A stretch of DNA of 64,000 nucleotides from Imbricaverruca yamaguchii. Taxonomy: Eukaryota > Arthropoda > Thecostraca > Neoverrucidae. The notes beneath the pieces are model-generated. The model ran no database searches and was not told the origin of the DNA. It saw only the letters and a list, made by a program, of their open reading frames with translations. Location: the NCBI GenBank assembly GCA_034440575.1, contig JAOTOL010001335.1, positions 62,001 to 126,000 of the forward strand, written 5' to 3'. The translations under genes were made by a program, and so were the position numbers. Shown one piece after another: positions 39,105 to 52,126 of the stretch. Position 1 is the first letter of the stretch, and each line of letters begins with the position of its first letter.

Positions 39105-39944
39105 TTTAACCAGTCCCGTCTCGGGGTGGGGGCCCTTCAACCGCCCCCTCAGGTTTTTCGCGGATAGTGGACGAACGGCGCACGGCAGCAGGCCCAAATT
39201 TGGCATACCATTTCCCACATCAATGTGGCACGCTGTGTCAAAATTTCGAAGTCAGGTCATCTAGGGTCAGCGAGTTAGGCAACGTCAAGTGAGGTCACCT
39301 CTAAAAACGTTCAACCAGTCGTCACGCTTTAATGGATACAGATATGTTGATGAAACTTTCAGCGTTTTCTTATCTTTAGGGATGCAACAAAAAGTAGGAG
39401 GATAATTTTTCATTTTTGTTGTTTTTGACTACATATAAATTTTGCATGTTTGCCAAATTGCAGTTCAAATAGAGGATTCTGGCTAAAGTAAACATTTTGT
39501 ATCAGGTCAAGTTGACTTCCAACGACGTTTCTCGGTCTGCTCTACCCATTGGAAGAGGAAAATTAAAGAAAACTTGAAAACTGGAAGTTTAGAAATTTCC
39601 AAAAAACTAGGGTGGGGCAAAACAAATTAAAGCCCTGGTCGATTATACTGTCATTTTCCATTCCAAATACTTTTTTTTCACATATCCCCCAAAATGAACT
39701 CCCCAGAGCCAAAAACATAATGTAAGTCGTGAAAAGTCGTGAAGATCTAGCCCCCTGGTAACGTCACTTTTGGTGGAAACTTTTTTGGGGGATGGACCCG
39801 GACCCTACTCGTCCAGTGCGTCCTGATGACACCTCTTTCGTTTTTGTGCGATGATTAGTTTGGATTTTAGAGGGGGGTTACTAACCGCCCCCCCCCCCCC
39901 GAAACGGGGTGTTGGGATCTGACCGGAAAGACGGCGCTGGCTAA
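39105..39944. mobile_element. Dispersed repeat family A, copy 2
   Basis: Same element as 1527-2370, same orientation and almost the same length (840 bp). It starts tttaaccagtcccgtctcgg and ends cccgaaacgg … agacggcgctggctaa, again inverted. It lacks the intact TCAAGGTCA of copy 1 (here gcaacgtca) but keeps other aggtca half-sites. Confidence 0.75.
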
Positions 39945-41606
39945 GGTATTCACAGCACATGCTTTGCATGTATTTTAACTCCATAAAGAAAAGAAGAGAT
40001 ATGTATTGCTAGCTTTAGTTATATCAGTTTTGATTCTGCAAAATCTTGGACCTTATTTGTTTTTCATTTTCATTTTTGTATGACCAATACATTCTCATGT
40101 AAATGCTCGCATTTCAGGAGGCAGGCAATACAGGGGCTTTGAGTTGGGGGTAACATTCCAAGAATAATTACATTAGGAATGAAGATGGGGCATAAACTAA
40201 CCTAACCCAGCTTAACCTCTTGTCGGCAGAAATAATCTTATAAGCTAAATGGCTAAATGGCAGCCAAGGTACCCTCAAGTCCAAAACAATAAAAAATATA
40301 AAAAAGGCATGGTAGTTTAAGGCAACCATGACAAGCTTTATACGCATTTCACCTCCATGAAGCACACGAAGGGTTAAGCTAAGTAGGGTAGCCTGTATGC
40401 TGGGTAGATTTTCAATGTCTTTAAAATTTAAGAAATTGAGCTTTTCTCTTTAGAAAATGTTTAGACTAGGAAGATGTTTGAATATTTTTCAATTTCTTAA
40501 TTTGCCTTTTTAAAAGGAAGATTAGGCTTGGATTGGTTACCTTAGGTTATATTATTAGGCTTGTTAGATTGTATGCTATGTAGGTTTTCTCAGGCAATGT
40601 CATGATATCTCATTTTAACATACGTTTTACATTATATTATCTGAATGAAGAAACATTTTTGGTATGATTGTACTTGTCAAATGATGCGTAATTATTGCCA
40701 GAGCAAACGATTGGTCACATTGTCTTAATCATGTTGACAAACATTGTATTGAAAAAATTCCAAGAATTGAGAAAATATTATAATACACAAATTTACCAAA
40801 GGTTCTCTTAAAGTAACATATGAGTGGTCTGAGACAATGCAGTTTACAGGTAGGTACCTGCAATCATGAGCTGGTATGTATTTTGTGAAACATGCTCAAG
40901 CGTCTTTGGGGAATAGAAGTATCTGTTGTGTTCCAACATCATTTTGTGTTCAGTGGAAATATAGAAATAAGTCAATGAACAGGGACCACATTACGTGTGG
41001 AAAAAGAACGTCGCACACGTGCACAAATGTTGTCGCAGTTTGACGATTGATAAAGGAAACTGCATTCTGAAAACTTGGCCAAGTGAGATATGAAATGATA
41101 GCTGAAGACATTCGCATTGCGTTAAGTAATTTAAAAAGGCATAAACCAGTTAACAATATGCTATTTGTTGTCAAACAATCAGTAATTGCAATAGTCGTTC
41201 AACTTTTTAGTACCTCGAAATTCAAGCAAGGCTTAAAAAATGCACAACAGCGCATAGTCAGAGACCAATCCCAATGAAATCAGTGATCCTTTGACTATAT
41301 GTGCCGCAAGTTTCAGCTGCACCTAACTGCTCTAACACCGTTAGTGGTCAATTGTATCCCGACAGGCCGCGGTGCGGTGCGATGGCCAGCCAGGGCGGCA
41401 TGGGGAAGCCCGAGCCGGACGCTGGCGTCGGCTGGCGGGGTGTTCTGACCGGGTAACCTAATCCAGTGGTTGATATTCAAAAAAAGTCCCCTAACTGACG
41501 AAGCGACTGAATCGAGATAGGTAACACACGGTGTCTCCCACGGCAGGGAAGCCGTCTTTGCCTGTAAGGTTCGGGTAATTGTAATTTGATTTTGCGTACA
41601 GTGAAC
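39945..41606. other. AT-rich intergenic with one GC-rich island at 41363-41452
   Basis: No gene to about 41340. A 90-bp GC-rich island is bounded by an acceptor-like tcccgacag and a donor-like ccggGTAAcc, and its middle frame reads MASQGGMGKPEPDAGVGWRG. It could be an exon, but no partner exon is evident. Confidence 0.3.
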
Positions 41607-42212
41607 ATGGAGGTGCGCGTCAGCAGAGGAATTGGTGGACTTGTTAACCAGTGCAAAAGCGTCTGGGCGTGGGAACTAGCTCACGTGTTTAATTATGGCT
41701 TCCAGTTGATCATGGGAAAATCCCTCAGGGATGCCTCCGAAGTGAGTCGTCGATAGTGGACTTCAGAAAGGCGACCGACTTATCGCCAAGAACTTAAAAG
41801 GAAAGTGGGTTAAGTGTATGCGAGCCCAGAACAAATCCAGAAGTCAGTTTGCGACTAATCTTTCTGGAAACGAGGTGTTCTCCGTGTCCCTGAAGCGTGG
41901 TGACCACGTCGCGAGTGATGATGAAGCCAAGACCCGCCTTGATGACGATACCGTGAGTAGAGTGCGAGGGCGACCAACTAGAATCTACGATCACATCAGC
42001 GCCCGTTCTCAGCGTCGGGCATCCTCAAGTCAAGAATCACTCAACAGCACAGTTCTCTGCAGCTCGTGGAGGTTATCAGGCAAAGTGCTGGTGCTGCGAG
42101 CATGAAGGACGCAGCTTTTGTGTTGCGACAGGTGGGGTCACCACCGAATCGTCCCAGCAATATTCGCGGGGCTCTCAGAAGCTCTGAAGTGAGCCAACTT
42201 GAGTGCATATCT
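41607..42212 (+). pseudogene. Decayed gene with a GRP…S-R-S-x-RR motif, family uncertain
   Basis: Three + frames join into one coherent product of about 190 residues with two frame breaks. MEVRVSRGIGGLVNQCKSVW opens at 41607. RLIAKNLKGKWVKCMRAQN through RGRPTRIYDHISARSQRRAS covers about 41775-42035. LQLVEVIRQSAGAASMKDAA and FVLRQVGSPPNRPSNIRGAL cover 42055-42180, with the stop in …SQLECIS. The GRP-x-S-x-RS-x-RR pattern followed by an AA-F-VL segment recalls an uncharacterised protein family common in invertebrate genomes, from memory only. GTGAGT sites at 41742 and 41950 leave splicing as an alternative to frameshifts. Confidence 0.4.
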
Positions 42213-42552
42213 TAGTGATGTATTTTGCGTAATTTGAGCCGCTTAGGACAAGATCTTGGATCTATTATGCGTAGCAATTATAAGGTCACATTTACACTGC
42301 ATAATACTTGCAAAACAAACGCTCACTAATAATGAATGCATTTACAACCGCCAATTTCCCCTACACTATTTTGGCGTGGCAGAGCCGATGTTGCTTAGTA
42401 TTGTTCAAGGGTGGAACTTTCCTTTTTGTCATGTCACCACTCGGTGGCCCTCCGGATCATCTGGGCAGCAACCGTCGGCGCTTGACGTGCTGCCGTGACA
42501 GAACCACAATAATGCAGGAAGGCTTCATGCCAAAAGGTAAAAAATAACATCT
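42213..42552. other. Intergenic, no supported gene
   Basis: Short overlapping + frames at 42256-42547 have no domain. Nothing is recognised. Confidence 0.4.
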
Positions 42553-43085
42553 ATAAAAGTGGTCGAGTATGGCAACAGAAGGCAGCCGATTTTATGCCGG
42601 TTTATTTCCGGTTTAATTGAGACAATTGGAAATTAATTCGCTAATGTAGAACATCTGCTATACAAATACAAGCAATACAAGGTGATAATTCGATACATAT
42701 TTAGATCTTGGAATTGAGTGATAAAATGACAGGGTAGGTAGGTATAGAAGTGGTTGAGCATCGCATGAAAAGGCAGCTGATTTTATGCTGGTTTATTTGA
42801 GATCATTGGCAATTAATTTGGTAATGAAGAACATCTGATATACAATTTAAAGTAGTACGATGTGATAATTTGGGACACAAGTCTGGAATTTCGTGCAAAA
42901 GTGACAGGGGTAAACCTTCATGGAAGTTATTGAAGAAGAGAAAAGCAGCACGTTTGACTCTAGTTTAGCTAATAACATTGGGAATTGCCGGCACATCCCA
43001 CAGAAGATGTATGACGCGCTTTTATCACAAGATGTTAGGTGGCCAATTGCTTTCGTTTTACTTTAACGGCAAAGTGACAGGGTGA
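42553..43085. repeat. ~175-bp diverged tandem triplication
   Basis: Three successive blocks (about 42553-42732, 42733-42909, 42910-43081) share, in order, ataaaagtggt/tagaagtggttgagcat, ggcagccgattttatg, attggaaattaatt, aagaacatctg, gtgataattcg and a closing agtgacaggg. Copies have diverged and the third is the most degraded. Confidence 0.75.
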
Positions 43086-43245
43086 AATGATTTGATAATA
43101 AAAGAAACTACACATCATAAGAGAGCTTGTTTCAATGTGAACAAATTCAACTTGAACATGAACCATTTGAACAACATTGAATGCCACATATTTAAAAGCA
43201 GAATGTCTATATCATTATATTATCATGTTCTGCACGAAAGGATTT

Positions 43246-43763
43246 CCCGGTACTGGGATAAGAAGAGAGACCGACCTGACCTCCCGGTACTGGGATAAGA
43301 AGAGAGACCGACCTGACCTCCCGGTACTGGGATAAGAAGAGAGACCGACCTGACCTCCCGGTACTGGGATAAGAAGAGAGACCGACCTGACCTCCCGGTA
43401 CTGGGATAAGAAGAGAGACCGACCTGACCTCCCGGTACTGCGATAAGAAGAGACCTGACCTGACCTCCCGGTACTGGGATAAGAAGAGAGACCGACCTGA
43501 CCTCCCGGTACTGGGATAAGAAGAGAGACCGACCTGACCTCCCGGTACTGGGATAAGAAGAGAGACCGACCTGACCTCCCGGTACTGTGATAAGAAGAGA
43601 GACCGACCTGACCTCCCGGTACTGGGATAAAAAGAGAGACCGACCTGACCTCCCGGTACTGCGATAAGAAGAGAGACCGACCTGACCTCCCGGTACTGCG
43701 ATAAGAAGAGAGACCGACCTGACCTCCCGGTACTGCGATAAGAAGAGAGACCGACTTGACCTC
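43246..43763. repeat. 37-bp minisatellite, 14 copies
   Basis: Units of cccggtactgggataagaag followed by agagaccgacctgacct. Variants are tgcgataag (grouped in the last third), tgtgataag and one agacctgacctga block. Confidence 0.97.
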
Positions 43764-44270
43764 TGCTTAGTAACCTTGACCTTGATTAAATTTGTTAAAG
43801 GCAGTTATTTGATTTCATGCCCTGAACAGTATGCCCTGGATTTGGTGTTGTTATGCTGCAACTACTGTGGATGGTGGAATTCTGGAGATTTTGGAATATT
43901 TTCCTCCTTGATCCGTCCCAAGTCAATCTCAAGGATAATCATACATCAAATTGGTGAAAGAGGTCAAATGGTGGTCCAAGCACCACCAAAGGTGTAGAAA
44001 ACTCCGCACTTAGCCTTTCAGAGGGAAAGGATTGCAAGTATTAACAGGGTTGCAGTAAAAATGTCCCTATTGCGACATACCTGGTAGGTGGAGCATCCCA
44101 CTTCCCCGATGGGAAAACTGCATTGATTTCTGACATCCTTTCCACTTTCCGAAGTTTTGTACTTTTTATTTCTGACTCTAGAGCAACAAAAACATTCGAG
44201 CCCACATATACATTTCAAAACCGTAGGATAGCACTCCTGGCAGTCTGCTGGACTGACCTTTTCGGACTCC

Positions 44271-46458
44271 ATGGCCGTGACCTGAGAGGCGTGTAGCAGT
44301 GTGCCCTACTCTTGCCCTTGGCTGCGCCATTGGCCGTGACCTGAGAGGCGTGTAGCAGTGTGCCCTACTCTTGCCCTTGGCTGCGCCATTGGCCGTGACC
44401 TGAGAGGCGTGTAGCAGTGTGTCCTACTCTTGCCCTTGGCTGCGCCATTGGCCGTGACCTGAGAGGCGTGTAGCAGTGTGTCCTACTCTTGCCCTTGGCT
44501 GCGCCATTGGCCGTGACCTGAGAGGCGTGTAGCAGTGTGCCCTACTCTTGCCCTTGGCTGCGCCATTGGCCGTGACCTGAGAGGCGTGTAGCAGTGTGCC
44601 CTACTCTTGCCCTTGGCTGCGCCATTGGCCGTGACCTGAGAGGCGTGTAGCAGTGTGCCCTACTCTTGCCCTTGGCTGCGCCATTGGCCGTGACCTGAGA
44701 GGCGTGTAGCAGTGTGCCCTACTCTTGCCCTTGGCTGCGCCATTGGCCGTGACCTGAGAGGCGTGTAGCAGTGTGCCCTACTCTTGCCCTTGGCTGCGCC
44801 ATTGGCCGTGACCTGAGAGGCGTGTAGCAGTGTGTCCTACTCTTGCCCTTGGCTGCGCCATTGGCCGTGACCTGAGAGGTGTGTAGCAGTGTGCCCTACT
44901 CTTGCCCTTGGCTGCGCCATTGGCCGTGACCTGAGAGGCGTGTAGCAGTGTGCCCTACTCTTGCCCTTGGCTGCGCCATTGGCCGTGACCTGAGAGGCGT
45001 GTAGCAGTGTGCCCTACTCTAGCCCTTGGCTGCGCCATTGGCCGTGACCTGAGAGGCGTGTAGCAGTGTGCCCTACTCTTGCCCTTGGCTGCGCCATTGG
45101 CCGTGACCTGAGAGGCGTGTAGCAGTGTGCCCTACTCTTGCCCTTGGCTGCGCCATTGGCCGTGACCTGAGAGGCGTGTAGCAGTGTGCCCTACTCTTGC
45201 CCTTAGCTGCGACATTGGCCGTGACCTGAGAGGCGTGTAGCAGTGTGCCCCTACTCTTGCCCTTGGCTGCGCCATTGGCCGTGACCTGAGAGGCGTGTAG
45301 CAGTGTGCCCTACTCTTGCCCTTGGCTGCGCCATTGGCCGTGACCTGAGAGGCGTGTAGCAGTGTGCCCTACTCTTGCCCTTGGCTGCGCCATTGGCCGT
45401 GACCTGAGAGGCGTGTAGCAGTGTGACCTACTCTTGCCCTTGGCTGCGCCATTGGCCGTGACCTGAGAGGCGTGTAGCAGTGTGCCCTACTCTTGCCCTT
45501 GGCTGCGCCATTGGCCGTGACCTGAGAGGCGTGTAGCAGTGTGCCCTACTCTTGCCCTTGGCTGCGCCATTGGCCGTGACCTGAGAGGCGTGTAGCAGTG
45601 TGCCCTACTCTTGCCCTTGGCTGCGCCATTGGCCGTGACCTGAGAGGCGTGTAGCAGTGTGCCCTACTCTTGCCCTTGGCTGCGCCATTGGCCGTGACCT
45701 GAGAGGCGTGTAGCAGTGTGCCCTACTCTTGCCCTTGGCTGCGCCATTGGCCGTGACCTGAGAGGCGTGTAGCAGTGTGCCCTACTCTTGCCCTTGGCTG
45801 CGCCATTGGCCGTGACCTGAGAGGCGTGTAGCAGTGTGTCCTACTCTTGCCCTTGGCTGCGCCATTGGCCGTGACCTGAGAGGTGTGTAGCAGTGTGCCC
45901 TACTCTTGCCCTTGGCTGCGCCATTGGCCGTGACCTGAGAGGCGTGTAGCAGTGTGCCCTACTCTTGCCCTTGGCTGCGCCATTGGCCGTGACCTGAGAG
46001 GCGTGTAGCAGTGTGCCCTACTCTTGCCCTTGGCTGCGCCATTGGCCGTGACCTGAGAGGCGTGTAGCAGTGTGCCCTACTCTTGCCCTTGGCTGCGCCA
46101 TTGGCCGTGACCTGAGAGGCGTGTAGCAGTGTGCCCTACTCTTGCCCTTGGCTGCGCCATTGGCCGTGACCTGAGAGGCGTGTAGCAGTGTGCCCTACTC
46201 TTGCCCTTAGCTGCGACATTGGCCGTGACCTGAGAGGCGTGTAGCAGTGTGCCCTACTCTTGCCCTTGGCTGCGCCATTGGCCGTGACCTGAGAGGCGTG
46301 TAGCAGTGTGCCCTACTCTTGCCCTTGGCTGCGCCATTGGCCGTGACCTGAGAGGCGTGTAGCAGTGTGCCCTACTCTTGCCCTTGGCTGCGCCATTGGC
46401 CGTGACCTGAGAGGCGTGTAGCAGTGTGACCTACTCTTGCCCTTGGCTGCGCCATTGG
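44271..46458. repeat. 59-bp satellite, about 37 copies, with higher-order duplication
   Basis: Unit starts ggccgtgacctgagaggcgt, continues gtagcagtgtgccctactct and ends tgcccttggctgcgccatt. Variant positions repeat at about 1003 bp (17 units): gtgtcc at 44833 and 45836, aggtgtg at 44880 and 45884, cttagctgcgaca at 45203 and 46207, gtgacc at 45426 and 46429. A recent block duplication within the array is therefore visible. Confidence 0.97.
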
Positions 46459-49400
46459 GTACGGGTGGAGTTTCGAACTGTTGTAAAAAATTAGTAGGAC
46501 GATTGCGTTGATGAATGTATATGATCCGTCGTTAATTTTAGTTTGCTTGGTGTCGTGTGTGGTGATTGACTAGACTCGGCGATCACGATGACTACATACA
46601 TGAGTGCACATGTTCGATCAGAGGATATTGTTTTCGATTCCTATGATTTTGTGGAAGCTGTGCCCCCTTCCCGACCCTGAACTCGACCCACCAAAACTTT
46701 GGCTTCGTCCCTCCCGAATGTTATACATCAAGGAAATGCCTTCATCCATCGTCATCACAGTTCAGTCCGGCTGTGCTCCAATGTTCCATGAACGCCGCTA
46801 TGTTTTAGCCTGCATATGGGCGCAGAAAAATTTGGTTTAATCGCCACTCCTGACGATGGCCCCTGGCCGAAACGTTGAGTAATATACCATAATCCCTAAC
46901 GCTACTTTTGATGTGAACTCAGCATCTCCTGGTATATTGAAGGTCGTACCTTTCTTCTCACGCAATGTCTAAAACCCAGGAGCACTTAAGAGCCATTCTT
47001 CGTTGTATTAAACTGTGCACTCTGATGAAACGCGAAAAGTCGCACTCTGACCCCAAAAAGTCGCGTCGCTACCCGTGAAAACCACACTGAGGGCACAAAA
47101 TGTCGCGCCAGAGCCAAAAAAGTCGCAACTGGCTTCCAAAAATGAATTCCTATCCTTAACGCCACTCTGCAGGAGCAAAAACTGCGTCAGACACTCCCAT
47201 TCACCCACCCCAGAAGTGACCCGGAAAAGAAACGAGTTGTAAATAAAATGCCCGGCATGGCCGTTCTACTGCGAAGAGTACCATCGAGTAAAAAAAGAAC
47301 ACTCGTTCAGCAGCCACAGTGGTGTACCAAAGGGCAATTGCTCCCACCGCTTGAAACAGTGAACTCCCAATACTCTGTCGGGTTCTACAAATTGACCTGA
47401 GGCCCCACAAATTCGCGACGAGATACCAGAATTCGCGTAGGTACTCCAAATAAATACAGCGGACTGCAAAAAAGAAAATCATTGGGAGCTCCGAAGTTTG
47501 TTCGTGTTCGCCTCCGTCTTCGTAACAAAAAGTATTTTCGTGGTGTATGTACGTGAATACATTGCTGAATAGGACGCTAATGCTACCTGATGAAATGTAT
47601 TTCCCATAGAGGTCAGGCCATGCAATGTGCTGTTTCTTGCATCCAGCTTGACTGAATCAGTGTGAAGATAGCCTACATTTAGAGGTGCGTTTTGTCAACA
47701 CACGCTATCCCGGTGGGTCACTGTAATTTTCTAAATTTCATCAATCCTGACCTGTTGTCAAACGTTGACCTTTCAGGTCACATGCTCCGGTTCCTTGGTC
47801 CTTGCTCGGGGAGGGATGATTAGACGCTGATATGCACCCATGAGTGGATTTGGTAATATCTTACTCGGTAGCGCACGAACATCTTCCAGGCGTGATATCA
47901 CGTTTCATTGACCTTGGGTCAAATGGTCATTTTTAGAAATCTGGCGATTTTGGAGGCTACATGTTCGGACGTGCTGCCTTCCTGCTTGGTGGGAAATTAT
48001 TCCATGTCATCCATCCGATAAATGTATTCAGGACGACGTTATTCGGTACCCTGACATTTTCCCATAGGGCGTAATGTTGTTTATGATGAACCGAGGTAAG
48101 TCGTTGACCTTGAATCTGATATACTTGTACCGACATACTTTAGTAGTAAAACGAACCTTGGTGACCTAATGTCAATCTACACATTAAATGCCACGCAATC
48201 ATATGTGCTCCATCATTGATAGAGAGCAGCCACATAGGCGTTGAATTATTCGGACTAAGATAAATACTTTGACTTTGATGCGGAAGCGCATTTTTGACCC
48301 GAATGACTCTTCTTGACCTTTGTAGATCAGATTGCTTGTCCTACCGAATAAGTGGTGTTTACCTTGTTTTGGCAAACGACAAAGATTACATCCTGCAAAT
48401 GTGAGGGAACTCGGAGAGCATGTGAATAGAATGTTGAATGCGAATGCGTTGCTAATATCATGGATATCAAGCCGGGTATCACATGGCACACTTTTTCTGC
48501 ATACTTATCACATTTGGCTGAAGTGAGGGGGCACAGCCTACATCTGCGCTGTCACAACTTGTTCGGTGGCTGTTTGAAATGATTTTGATTTATTTTGATA
48601 TTCTTTTCAGTAAATTCATGCTTTAGTGTTTGTGAATTATCGGAAATTATCAATTCAATGCAATGTTTATCGAGGTGACTAAGATGATGTTACACTCATT
48701 TTCTGTTAATATGCTTGATTTTCAAGTTGTCAGCAAAATAACACCAAAAGTGAGCTTTCAGCTAGGTAACATAGCATAAAAAGAAAGGTTTAAACATTAA
48801 ATAAAGTTAAACACAACATAGCCTAATCTAGACTAACCTCCATTGAGATAATTTTTTATCACAAAAGAGATAAATATTTAGCAAGTTATTTTCCGAAAGC
48901 TTGCAAAAATATTATATAGTTCACAAAAAGAAACTTTGATGCCCAGACCGTGTATTCCTCAGCGCTTGGCGGTAACCAGACTGGCCCCTGCACAGCCCCC
49001 CCAGGTCAACTCGACACCGCTCCCGCGTTGCCGACACCCCCGATCGCTGATTGGTGCATCCCGCACACGCCCCACAACGCCACGTATCCGACCGGCCGGG
49101 TCCGGTCACGAGGTCGCCGCACTGGATGACTCATCTGCCGGCATCCTGGGGCTATTGCCAGTACCACCTCACATGCAATCTCACTACATATTATTATTAG
49201 ACTATAGGTGTAACATTAGAAGAAAAAATGATTTCCCCCTCCCCAAAAAAAAGAAGCAAACCAGCATAACCAATTCAAGCATAACACACTTGCTTCCATT
49301 ATCGAGGCGAATGTGTGTATAAATTACATTTCGCTTGTTTGTTTGTCTTGTTACCAACTTAAAGGACAATAATAGCTTCTTTTCTTGATGAAATGCCCGC

Positions 49401-50423
49401 TTATGGAGAAATAAGTACAACTTCAAGTGCTTATGTCAAAAATATTCAATTTTACGAAGATGTGAACTTTTTTTTAGCTTAAATGAAAACACTTATTTTT
49501 AACCAAAAGTGCCCCATGGGCTTCATCTATATATTTACCCAAATTGCGTGCACTGTGTAGATCCGGAAAGTTGGTTTTCAGTCGTTTGGTATGACCAAGT
49601 AAAAATGAATTCTCACACATTTTTCAATTCCTTGGATTTGGAAAGCTTATTATGTGCCTGCTATCAATGCATCAGGTGAGAGCAACGTTGTTTCATAAAA
49701 TGCTACTAGGTTTTGCATAATTTGAGATTGAAGAACAAATTGCTGCAAATCAGACTTTTTTGTCGTTGGCTGGACTAGTATGACCGTCCTGGAAACACTA
49801 GTGATGCATGGAATCTACAGAGCTGACTAAGCATCACATCAAAGTCCAGCAAGAGTCCACTGGTTACTAACAAACTTCCTCGTTGGGCTTTCGGTTCTAG
49901 TATTTGCTACTTCTCTTACCTACCCAAATCGGTGTGTAGGTAACTTGCTCCTACCTTTGAAATTTCGCACATTCCCTTGTGCCCACAAATATATGGGAAC
50001 ATTTTTGTGGTAAACATGACTCGATGCACCTCATAAGTGTTCTTCATTCAGCGATATCCATTAAAAGTAGAATGGACCCCCATTCCAAATAGGCCGCATA
50101 CCCTGCGCTGGCTTTGAAACGAACTTGCAATATATGGCGACATGTGCGGAGGCTTGCCTTCGCCGACCGGAGATAGAGCTGTTTCGAAGCCAAGATGTAA
50201 ATATGAACTCCAATTTTCACAATAATTACATGTGACAAAAGCATATTTGTTTTCAGTTTTCCAACTTTCCTATTCTCCAATGGATGAAAACATCATTTGC
50301 ATGAAAAGCATTAAAAATACTTCCCAGCTCCACCCAGGTGAGGCACTACCTTAGTGCCTTATATGGGCCGACCGACCCTGGTAAAACATTGACATCATTT
50401 GACGTCGCTTATTGGGAGGCATC

Positions 50424-50426
<3 letters not shown>
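46459..50426. other. Largely unannotated AT-rich region
   Basis: 47030-47130 and 47390-47470 carry the ccccaaaaagtcgc short-period repeat also seen at 24640-25440. 47700-48180 has many gaccttg/aggtca phrases. 48940-49190 is a GC-rich island with frames on both strands (+: ADWCIPHTPHNATYPTGRV) but no clear domain or splice pair. No gene is supported. Confidence 0.4.

Positions 50427-50495
<69 letters not shown>
50427..50495. repeat. (AT)n microsatellite
   Basis: About 34 uninterrupted AT dinucleotides. Confidence 0.98.
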
Positions 50496-50499
<4 letters not shown>

Positions 50500-51730
50500 A
50501 TATTTGCAGTATTTGCAAAGTGCATTCGGGTCATTGAGCATAAACTCCCGATCAAACTGCAAATACACCATAATCTCTATCTCATGCAATGCACACGATT
50601 TCACTAGTTCTGTTATCCCGTTGGGAGTTTAGGCTTTTGCATGTCGATGAATTATACAGTATGCTTCTGACCAACCCATGGGGTGAACCGCGGGTCTAAC
50701 CAGCCCATACACCGTGGAGCATCGCTCTCCAGCTAAACGAGCAAAGCAACGGGCACGATCTTTGCCCGTGAGCCAATGTACGGACAGCCTCTATATGTCG
50801 ACATCACGGGTTAAAAACACACGACACGCAATGACTGATCAAGGGCATGCACTGGCTTTGTGCTTCAACACGCACGGCCCATATGGACGAAAGCCTCGCG
50901 GCTTCGGACGTTGTGACAGACACACGTGCCGGGCGTGGACGGTATCGGTGATTAAGCAACATGCTTACTATTCATAATGTTCGGTGTCATATCGTGCACC
51001 GTGATTTCGTGTGCCTTATAACGGTATGGCTCAGCACCTCAGCACTAAGTGATGGTTAGCGGTTCCCACCATCTCCTGACAGGGGCGGCGGGACGTATTA
51101 GAGGGAGGGGCGCTGCACTCAGACATCTATCATGTGTTGGCACCGTAGTAGCTGGCGTTGGCGACAATGTGTGCTTACTCGAGCGACTTATTTGACGCAC
51201 ATTCAGCTGGAAACTGTACTGTCCGGTAGCAGTGATGCTACGCATTTCGGATTGTGGAAAATCGCACACACATGTGTGTGAAGCGCACCGAAATTTGTCG
51301 TATGGCGTGGTGAGAATTCCATAATCTTGTTGATATTCAGCAGTTGCTTCGGAAGGGTTAGGGGTGCTTCCCGTGGCTGTGCCTCTGATTCCGCGTTTTT
51401 ATATGATATTGTTTTGCATCTACAGTAGTTGTATAGCTTTAGTGGCACCTCAAACAAAAAGCTTTGCAAGTTAACGCCGAGCATTTGGTCTCGACCACGT
51501 AGTGCCGAACACAAATTATGGTTTCCATCCAGCATATTAAAGAAATTGGTGGGTAAAATGTAATGCCACTCTTCGCAAACCAGTGGAAATTCATTGAAGA
51601 ATGTTGGCATCGATATGTTGCCTTATCAGGTCAGGTCACTGTTCTGAGACAATCCTCACAAGTTGTGAGCAGTTCGCTAACGTCTTCGTCTGGGTTTCCG
51701 CAGATCTGGCACTTGTTCTCCTTCGGACCC
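50496..51730. other. Intergenic, no supported gene
   Basis: A 135-codon minus frame (51203-51610) has no recognisable domain. Nothing else is found. Confidence 0.4.
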
Positions 51731-52111
51731 AAGTAAATGGCGAGTTATGCATGATGCTGTCATGAAATGTTAATTATCGTGCTCACCATTTGATCAAATT
51801 TCAACAGTGATCCTATGGTATCCTATAACATGCCATCGCATCCTACATGCGCAACATAGCAAGCAACGCAGAGTCAACGTGGGGTTATGTATTTGGGGCC
51901 AAACCTATTCTTGGCCATGTGGGACAAACATAGCCGCCGAATCCGCAATCAGCACATACACACGTGATCTAGACAGAGCCAGCCTCCATTCGCCTCGATC
52001 CCATGCGCCTGTATCCACCTGCTTTATAGTGTTAGAGGAATGATCCTCCAGGAGTGTTTTTCCTCGTCGAAGGTACCATGCAATTTTTTTCCGGCTCCTC
52101 GAGGAAATTTT
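51731..52111. repeat. Local direct duplication, left copy (~370 bp)
   Basis: From gtaaatggcgagttatgca to ttccggctcctcgaggaa. It aligns with 52703-53060 at roughly 75-80 percent by eye. The two copies flank the family A fragment. Confidence 0.82.
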
Positions 52112-52126
52112 TTCAGGCTTCCGGCT

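Noticed and set aside
43246..46458. CRISPR-like regular repeats
   Set aside because: Units are directly adjacent with no unique spacers, and the context is eukaryotic; these are satellites.
48936..49190. GC-rich island with WRCGACAGC, suggestive of a CXXC finger on the minus strand
   Set aside because: The remaining cysteines of a CXXC domain are missing and no splice partners were found.
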